From Caldilineaceae bacterium (GTDB lineage Bacteria; Chloroflexota; Anaerolineae; Caldilineales; Caldilineaceae), in contig JAHBVH010000010.1 in assembly GCA_019637645.1 (NCBI GenBank), positions 1-64,000 of the forward strand: a DNA stretch of 64,000 bases. The letters run 5' to 3'. Under the pieces are notes generated by a model. That model was not told the origin of the DNA and ran no database searches. It saw only the letters and a list, made by a program, of their open reading frames with translations. How positions within the stretch are numbered: the first letter of the stretch is position 1; every line of letters begins with the position of its first letter. Shown in pieces: positions 58,495 to 64,000 of the stretch. Made by a program: the position numbers and the translations under genes.

Positions 58495-60603
58495 TTACAG
58501 CGCGATTGGCCCACCATCGAGGGCATAACAGAAACGCGTTGCACCCGCCACGGCATGAAACCACGCGGGTAGCGCTTGGTTGGCCTCATGCTGAATCAAC
58601 CAATATTCTTGTTGCGCACCGATGGTGACCTGGCAGCCTGCCCAGCCCTCTTTTTGCCAACCCTGCCCCAGCCATGTCACCGTAGGAGCTGCTGTGGGCA
58701 TCAATGGCGTGGCACGGAAAGGCTGCCAGAGGGTAAAGAAGGCCGCTGCGGTGCCCTGTTGCCGTTGGAGCAGGAGCACGCGCTCATCACTGGGGGGATT
58801 GCCCGGCGTGGTGGCCGTAATCACCGTGGTGGCGGGCGCACCTGCGCTAAAGAGGTGTAGGCCAACGCCATTAAACTGCCATGCCGCGGTAAATGCCGTG
58901 TCAACGGTTAGTCGTTGGGCTTGGCGCAGATGCTGATAACCCTCTCCTTCGGTGGCTAGGGCAGGATAAGGTGCTAGCGGCATGGTGCTGTGAAAGTCGC
59001 CACGATTGTGATAGAGCCAATCAATGCGCTGGGGTTCTGGCGTTTGGACAAGCACGAGATCGAGAAAATAAGTGGGCCGCGCCAGCACAATCCGCCGCAC
59101 CGTCGCACCCGTATAGACGCCAGCGTTCTCTGCCCAATGCACAGCAGCGTCGGCAATTTGGACCGCTCCATCACGGTGGAAGCGGTGCAGGGTGCCCGTT
59201 GCTTCGGGTTGTGACTGCCCCGCCAGTGTGATCGTATTATGGCAGCTCGTCTGGCGATACCAACTTTCAAAGAGATCGACGCCATAACCCGGCGTTCCCA
59301 AATCGGCGGATAACCGTTCGCCATAGGCATGTACAATCAAGTTGAGCTTGTCCGGATGGCCGTGACCACCACCATGCGGGCCATACTTCAGTAAGAGATA
59401 GGTCTGTTCGGTTTCGGTGTGTGGCGTCGGCGGTGGTGTCCGTAAAATCGCATAGCCGGAAGCCGGTAAATGGGTGCTCGGTAAAGCCACAGGAGGTGTG
59501 GTCGGCAGTTCAGCGGCGCCAAAGAGCAAAGCATCGAGCGTATCGCGCGGGGCCTGCTGGTAAGCGCGTTGCAGAATTTGCCCAAAGCGGGGCTCGTGAT
59601 ACCACTGATAGCCAATTTCGTAAAAGGCTGGTCCAGGCGGCACCCCATGACAGCAATCGTTCAACAGGCTAATAAAGTACCAACAATCATTCGGCGCAGG
59701 CAGTGACCAATCGGGGAAGGCGGATTCAATAGGTGCTAGCAACATGGCATGCAATTCAGGCCGTTGGCGCAAGTCGTAGCCGGGGTGGTGACGCATGGCT
59801 TTGGCGTGGGTCAAGAGGGCATAGAGCGTATAAAAATGATAGCTAAAGGAGCCTTCAAACCACAACCCATCGGCCAGCACTCCCCGTTGCAGTTGATTGT
59901 AGCAGCCAAAATCGCTCTCCATGGCAAACGCGACCAAATCTTCGCGCTCAATCACCACGCCAATGGTCCCAATCGCTGCGTTGTGCCAACAGGCAAAATT
60001 GTGAATCCCCTGAAAGTGGTACTCGACCAAATGGGCCGCGACTGGTGCTAGAAGATCCTGGGCAATGGTCGCCTGTTCCGCTTCGCTGAGCTGAGCGCGG
60101 ACCAGATCAAAGGCCCAAGCCAGCGGCAAAACCCAAACCGACTCATCCAAGGTGGTGTAGGTGGCCACCCCAGGATTAGCTACAGTGCGCGCGACCGTTT
60201 TGTAGCCCGCATAGTGGGCAGCATAGTCGATGAGGGTCTGTTGGACGGGCGCGAGATGGGCAGGGTCACCTTCCAAACGCCAGCGCAAGGCTAGCCGGAG
60301 CGCACTCTCGGCCAGCCGGTTGTTGACAAACCAACGCCATGCCGCATCAAAGCGCTCACCTGTCCAGACGGCCCCATCAACCGGGCAGCGATGTGCATGA
60401 GGTGCTTCTGGTGCAAAGTCCAGTTGAACCCCATGGTCTGGGCAGAAATAATCATGATAATACCCACCGGGCGCGGTCGGCACCGCGACCGGGCGCGCCA
60501 GAAAATCATCCACCTCGCGTTGGAGGCGCTGTCGTGCGGCGGCAAAGGCCGGTAGACCAGCACGCGCTTGAATCGATTGCCAGTCTGAATGCGAAAGTAA
60601 CAT
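58495..60603 (-). CDS. Heparinase II/III family polysaccharide lyase-like protein
   Basis: 702-aa protein without a clear signal peptide. An alpha/alpha-toroid N-terminal half (about 1-370, with FQGIHNFACWHNAAIG and ADGLWFEGSFSYHFY carrying the conserved Asn-x-x-x-W-x-N-A and Glu-Gly-Ser-x-x-Y-H) is followed by a beta-sandwich with the signature YGPHGGGHGHPDKLN near residue 400. This is the PL12/PL21-like heparinase II/III layout. Three Cys plus a His near residues 55-75 (YFCPDHG, HRCPVDG) may bind zinc, as in relatives. It probably cleaves uronic-acid-containing glycans, or processes oligosaccharides in the cytoplasm. No ribosome site is obvious. Confidence 0.88.
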   Translation of the reverse strand: MLLSHSDWQSIQARAGLPAFAAARQRLQREVDDFLARPVAVPTAPGGYYHDYFCPDHGVQLDFAPEAPHAHRCPVDGAVWTGERFDAAWRWFVNNRLAESALRLALRWRLEGDPAHLAPVQQTLIDYAAHYAGYKTVARTVANPGVATYTTLDESVWVLPLAWAFDLVRAQLSEAEQATIAQDLLAPVAAHLVEYHFQGIHNFACWHNAAIGTIGVVIEREDLVAFAMESDFGCYNQLQRGVLADGLWFEGSFSYHFYTLYALLTHAKAMRHHPGYDLRQRPELHAMLLAPIESAFPDWSLPAPNDCWYFISLLNDCCHGVPPGPAFYEIGYQWYHEPRFGQILQRAYQQAPRDTLDALLFGAAELPTTPPVALPSTHLPASGYAILRTPPPTPHTETEQTYLLLKYGPHGGGHGHPDKLNLIVHAYGERLSADLGTPGYGVDLFESWYRQTSCHNTITLAGQSQPEATGTLHRFHRDGAVQIADAAVHWAENAGVYTGATVRRIVLARPTYFLDLVLVQTPEPQRIDWLYHNRGDFHSTMPLAPYPALATEGEGYQHLRQAQRLTVDTAFTAAWQFNGVGLHLFSAGAPATTVITATTPGNPPSDERVLLLQRQQGTAAAFFTLWQPFRATPLMPTAAPTVTWLGQGWQKEGWAGCQVTIGAQQEYWLIQHEANQALPAWFHAVAGATRFCYALDGGPIAL

Positions 60604-61106
60604 GGCTTCTATTCACCTATTCTGGGTTCAGGCGGCTCATCAGCCGGCTTTGGACTAGGGATGAGTGGGTAGATTGTTGATCCCGACAAGGTGTGCCTAT
60701 TCTATCATCGGTTTCTATCGCAAGCAACGCCATTTTCGGAACCTGTCCGCCCTTTGGGGTTCGCCGCGCGGCCCAAGGCCGCGCTTGCCCTGCAAGCGCG
60801 AACCCTGCTTTTGGCGGGTTCGCCGCCGGATTGATCCGGGCGCGATCACGCAGTTCGCACGGTCCCGAGGCCGCGATTGGTAGCGCGATTGACGCTTGCG
60901 CAACTTTCTGCTACCATGGCGGGACTTCACTCGGTTCCCTTTGTCTGTCATGGGATCCTGTACCCCGATCCGTCCGCCAAATCATAGAAAACTTCTTCGC
61001 CACCCCTGTCTCTGCTTCTTCCTGATTGGCTGGTAAGGAGCCAGGGTACAAGTGGCCCAACAAATCGCCATTGAAATGATCACCACTGGAAAAGGAGTAG
61101 ACTCAC
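60604..61106. other. Divergent intergenic region, G+C-rich hairpins and promoter
   Basis: 503 nt. It contains two adjacent hairpins (GCGCGGCC/GGCCGCGC at 60766-60773 and 60777-60784; GCGCTTG/CAAGCGC at 60781-60787 and 60793-60799), which share bases and so could form alternative structures, and a candidate promoter at 60889-60917. No gene seen. Confidence 0.6.
60889..60917 (+). promoter_or_regulatory. Candidate promoter for the epimerase-oxidoreductase pair
   Basis: TTGACG (60889-60894) is followed after 17 nt by TACCAT (60912-60917), about 190 nt before the ATG at 61107. Confidence 0.4.
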
Positions 61107-61916
61107 ATGACTTTATCAAATCGCTTAGGTGGCCACACAAACAGTTATCACACCTATAGTCTCGAGGAAGCATTGGAAGGGATTGCGGCGGCTGGCTTCA
61201 AATTTGTGGAGCTTAGTGCCGTGCGCGGCTGGACGGAACATGTCCCGCTGGAGGCGGATGGGGTGACGTTGGGGCAGATCCAACGTATGCTAAATCGACT
61301 CGGGCTGATCCCGGTCAGCCTGAGCGGCCATTCGGACTTAACCACCCAAGCTGGCCTGGAAGATGGCATCAAGGCGGTGGATCTCTGCCAACGGTTGGGG
61401 ATCGATCTGATGAATACCGCCGTGGGTGGTCATTATAGCGAGCATGAGGACGAAGCCGGCTTCATGAGCACGATCTTTACCCTGGCCGACTACGCCGCGG
61501 CGCGCGATATTATGATTGGCCTGGAGGTCCACGGCGAGATCACGAGCTGTGGCAAGACGGCGCGCCCGGTGTTGGAACGCATCAACCGCCCCAATGTACG
61601 CCTGAATTATGACACGGCCAACTGTGAATTCTATGCCAATGTAAAGGCCGTCGATGACCTGCCTGGTTGTCTGGACTTGCTGGTTCACTGTCATCTGAAG
61701 GACAAAGGGGCTGAGGGGAAAGTGTGGAATTTTCCGGCCATAGGTCAGGGCCATGTTGATTTTGCCGGGATTGTGAAGATCTTTCAGCAGAGCAGCTATC
61801 GTGGCCCCTTTACCGTGGAAATCGAGTTTTACGGTGAACCCTGGCCGCCGCTAGCCGATGTCAATGCTGCCATGAAGCAGAGCTATCAAACCCTCGCCGC
61901 GCTTGGCTTAGCCTAG
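61107..61916 (+). CDS. Sugar phosphate isomerase/epimerase (TIM barrel)
   Basis: 269-aa xylose-isomerase-like barrel protein. Candidate metal ligands are E140 (GLEVHGEITS), D169 (LNYDTANCEF), H194/H196 (LVHCHLKDK) and E238 or E240 (TVEIEFYGE). The 'HLKDK' after the third strand is typical of inosose-dehydratase/IolE-like and 3-keto-sugar-related members. AAAGGAG lies before the ATG. It is 58 nt upstream of a Gfo/Idh/MocA oxidoreductase gene; such pairs often act together in inositol or rare-sugar catabolism. Confidence 0.92.
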   Translation: MTLSNRLGGHTNSYHTYSLEEALEGIAAAGFKFVELSAVRGWTEHVPLEADGVTLGQIQRMLNRLGLIPVSLSGHSDLTTQAGLEDGIKAVDLCQRLGIDLMNTAVGGHYSEHEDEAGFMSTIFTLADYAAARDIMIGLEVHGEITSCGKTARPVLERINRPNVRLNYDTANCEFYANVKAVDDLPGCLDLLVHCHLKDKGAEGKVWNFPAIGQGHVDFAGIVKIFQQSSYRGPFTVEIEFYGEPWPPLADVNAAMKQSYQTLAALGLA

Positions 61917-61974
61917 CGGATCGCCCCCAGCGCTTTATACATCATCGAGCGAAAACTTGGATAGGAGTAAACGA

Positions 61975-62979
61975 ATGAAGGTTGGAATCTTGGGGGCTGG
62001 CTTTATGGGCGGCACCCATGCACGCGGCTATGCCAAGCTAGACGGTGTCACCATTGCCGCGATTTCGTCGCGTACCTTGGCTAAGGCCCAAGCCTTAACC
62101 GATGAAGTCGGCGGCACCCCCACAACCGATGAGTGGGCGATTCTCCACGACCCGACCATCGACGCGGTGAGCATTACATTGCCCACCCCGTTACACAAAC
62201 CGATGACGCTGGCCGCGTTGGCGGCGGGCAAACATGTCTTGCTCGAAAAGCCCTTTGCCCTCACCGTTGCCGACTGTGACGAGATGATCGCCCGTTGGCA
62301 ACAGCAGGACAAGATCTTGATGGTCGGTCAAACGCTGCGCTTTTGGCCGGAATACAAGGCCGTCGTCGCCTTTGTCCAAAGTGGCGCGCTGGGCAAGCCG
62401 TTGGCGGCCACCGCCTCGCGTCTCTCGCAACGGCCCGCTTGGTCTTCCTGGTTCACCGACCCGGCGCAAAGTGGTGGCGCGGTGCTCGATCTAATGATCC
62501 ATGATCTAGACGCGCTCAATTGGCTTTTAGGGCCGCCCAAGACGGTCTACTGTCGCGGCCAACAGAGCGCCCCCGGCATGTGGGATCACATGTTGGCAAC
62601 GGTGGATTATGGCAGCGCGGCTGGGGTGATTGAAGCGTCGGAGATGTTGCCCAAAGATTACCCCTTTAGTATGAGCTTGATTGTGCTCTGCGAAGAGGGA
62701 CGGGTTGAATATCTCTTCAAGGCGGGTGGGGTGAGTGTCGAGATGGGGGGCGGCATCGACTCGGTGACCGTCTACGAAGCTGGGAAAAACTATCCGCTCC
62801 CAGTGCCTGACCGTGGTGACGATGCCTGGGCCGCTGAAGTTGCCTATTTTGTGGACTGTGTTCGGCACCAACGCCCGCCCACCATCGGCTCGCCCACCCA
62901 AGCGCGCCTAGCCGTGGCCGTTGCCAATGCGGCCCGCGCTTCGCTGGAAAATGGTCAGGTGATTTCGCTTGCTGGGTAA
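61975..62979 (+). CDS. Gfo/Idh/MocA family oxidoreductase
   Basis: 334-aa NAD(P)-dependent dehydrogenase. AGGAG lies 8 nt before the ATG at 61975 (an in-frame TTG at 61957 is unlikely). The Rossmann loop GILGAGFMGGTHARGY is at residues 4-19, the EKP motif is intact (E91-K92-P93, VLLEKPFALT), and GGAVLDLMIHDLDALNWL near 165-182 carries the conserved D-x-x-x-H-D. It is probably cotranscribed with the epimerase and acts on the same sugar or cyclitol. Confidence 0.94.
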   Translation: MKVGILGAGFMGGTHARGYAKLDGVTIAAISSRTLAKAQALTDEVGGTPTTDEWAILHDPTIDAVSITLPTPLHKPMTLAALAAGKHVLLEKPFALTVADCDEMIARWQQQDKILMVGQTLRFWPEYKAVVAFVQSGALGKPLAATASRLSQRPAWSSWFTDPAQSGGAVLDLMIHDLDALNWLLGPPKTVYCRGQQSAPGMWDHMLATVDYGSAAGVIEASEMLPKDYPFSMSLIVLCEEGRVEYLFKAGGVSVEMGGGIDSVTVYEAGKNYPLPVPDRGDDAWAAEVAYFVDCVRHQRPPTIGSPTQARLAVAVANAARASLENGQVISLAG

Positions 62980-63077
62980 GCGGCCAACCACGCACCATCC
63001 ACAGCTTTGCCTGTGAGAGGTCGGTGATTGCACGGAACCGCCTCTTCCTCTTACGCAAGCGGCCTGTGCTACCAAAG

Positions 63078-63110
63078 CAACCTGACCGGTTTGGAAAACC
63101 GGTCAGGTTG
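63078..63110. repeat. Dyad repeat copy 8 (ACCTGACCGGT variant)
   Basis: Perfect 15-bp arms at 63078-63092 and 63096-63110 with a 3-nt loop, 98 nt after the oxidoreductase stop. Here the outer half reads CCTGACCGG paired with CCGGTCAGG. Confidence 0.85.
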
Positions 63111-63238
63111 TTGGGGTTGTGTAATGGCTGTCTTATTCAGAGCGCAGGGCGGCAAGCGCTGGTGACAAGCGTCGCATTGACAAAGGCGGTGGCCGCGCCT
63201 CAATATCAGGCCCATGAATCTGATCGGACAGGGTAATT

Positions 63239-64000
63239 TTATCCCTGGTGAGTGCTCTTGGCGAGCAGTGCCTCATGCAACGCCCGAATGGCTTGGTTAG
63301 ATAGCTTCACTTCGCGGGTTCTGCGGCGTACATATTCTTTGACCTGATCGGCGCGCAACACCGGAATATTGGGGCCATCCACCTCAAGCTTGGTATCGTC
63401 ATTGAGGAAAACCGCCGCGCTGTCAATGGGCACCTCTTTCAGCGAGACTGGCGTCCCATCCTCTGTCTGGGAGGTGGCACTGTCGAGGAGGGCGCGGATT
63501 TTGCTGCGCTGATCTTCCAAGTCGCGCGGCGGATTACCCAACCCCTCGCGGGCAAAGACGGTGAAGAAACGGCCAATCCCAAATTTTTCGCGCCAGCGAT
63601 CCCCTTGAATGGTCACCTGGGTGCGGTCGCTCCGCAAGGCGAAGAGCAAGACGCCACAAGGACCCGCGACCAGATAGGTGGCGGGCAGGCTGTGGACAAA
63701 ATAGGCATACTTGTCGTCAAAGCCTTTCATGTTGCGTTCTAGCACCTCGTCGGGCCGAGCCGCGCCCTTGCTGCCGGGCCAGCGCCGTCGCGCAAAGCGG
63801 TTGATAAAATAGCTGCCAATGCTGGCGCAGAGGAAGCCCGCGGGCAAGGCAATAAAGCTGGCTAGTGCCCAATATTGTTGGAGAAACGCTGCCACCTGAT
63901 TAGGCGTTTCGGCCCCCGGCGGATACCAATTGGGCACAAAACTAGCCATCATGCCAATAAAGAGAATCCCCAGCCCGACCAAGCTAAAGCGGCGGCCAAG
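63239..64000 (-). CDS. Membrane protein with NERD-like region (5' part beyond window)
   Basis: At least 253 residues; the reading frame is open to the window edge, so the N-terminus is missing. Two hydrophobic segments near the visible start (LVGLGILFIGMMASFV and ALASFIALPAGFLCASIG) are followed by a cytoplasmic region. The phrases DDKYAYFVHSLPATYLVAGP, GVLLFALRSDR and GDRWREKF loosely recall nuclease-related (NERD-like) domains, but no catalytic set can be seen. Function unknown. Confidence 0.55.
   Translation of the reverse strand, partial: LGRRFSLVGLGILFIGMMASFVPNWYPPGAETPNQVAAFLQQYWALASFIALPAGFLCASIGSYFINRFARRRWPGSKGAARPDEVLERNMKGFDDKYAYFVHSLPATYLVAGPCGVLLFALRSDRTQVTIQGDRWREKFGIGRFFTVFAREGLGNPPRDLEDQRSKIRALLDSATSQTEDGTPVSLKEVPIDSAAVFLNDDTKLEVDGPNIPVLRADQVKEYVRRRTREVKLSNQAIRALHEALLAKSTHQG

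Noticed and set aside
1..64000. Insertion sequences, prophage or a defence island
   Set aside because: I found no transposase, integrase, phage structural, restriction-modification or toxin-antitoxin gene that I could recognise; the palindromic dyads are not bounded by a transposase gene here.

Overview
The window looks like a chromosomal segment of a filamentous Chloroflexota bacterium, most likely Anaerolineae or Caldilineae. This is inferred from gene content, not from a marker tree. The pointers are secreted proteins with Pro/Thr 'TPTATPT' linkers, repeated pre-peptidase C-terminal (PPC) domains and 'YLPLV'-type C-termini. They also include many Gfo/Idh/MocA oxidoreductases, sugar epimerases and a phytanoyl-CoA dioxygenase-type enzyme, and a B12-dependent CarH/LitR-type photoreceptor. 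I saw no tRNA, rRNA, CRISPR array, transposase or phage gene.

Layout. 0-10 kb: a FecCD siderophore permease at the left edge, a beta-helix lipoprotein, a fructosamine-kinase-like protein, an ABC-2 permease pair, an epimerase/glycosyltransferase pair, an M20 hydrolase and a lipoprotein. 10-13.6 kb: a glutaredoxin, then a two-gene unit of a CarH-type light sensor and a prenyl-synthase-like protein that has lost its catalytic aspartates, then an oxidoreductase with a changed EKP motif. 13.6-19.7 kb: the chromosome-maintenance block rpmH-rnpA-yidD-yidC-jag, with a perfect consensus promoter, followed by pfkB-parA-parB. No dnaA lies beside rpmH. 19.8-32.3 kb: mixed sugar and amino-acid metabolism (FGGY kinase, PhyH oxygenase, Ldh-type dehydrogenase, enolase-superfamily dehydratase, GHL6-like glycosidase, ornithine cyclodeaminase), plus a BON protein, an orphan response regulator, a UspA protein and an unknown 95-residue CPxC protein.

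32.4-49.4 kb is the most unusual part: a same-strand run of very large secreted proteins. It holds an NHL-PPC-C13 (legumain-like) protease, a 5'-truncated papain-fold protease, a lipoprotein, a full-length PPC-propeptide-papain-fold protease, a 1,470-residue repeat protein whose C13-like domain has both catalytic residues replaced, and a CARDB-PPC4-gingipain-like (C25) protease. They share PPC modules, a terminal YLPxV motif and a set of intergenic dyads, so they look like one secreted proteolysis system.

49.5-64 kb is a carbohydrate-uptake and degradation region. It has two tandem solute-binding lipoproteins with OppB/OppC permeases but no ATPase gene, a five-bladed-propeller glycosidase-like protein, two Gfo/Idh/MocA oxidoreductases, a heparinase II/III-like lyase and an epimerase, and it ends in a partial membrane protein.

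Two genome-scale patterns stand out. First, a nested palindrome (core ACCTGACAGGT, N, ACCTGTCAGGT) recurs mostly 15-120 nt after stop codons, with compensatory stem changes. Second, short tandem repeats (units 7-17 bp) recur just upstream of start codons. All family calls come from motif recognition by eye; no database search was run.
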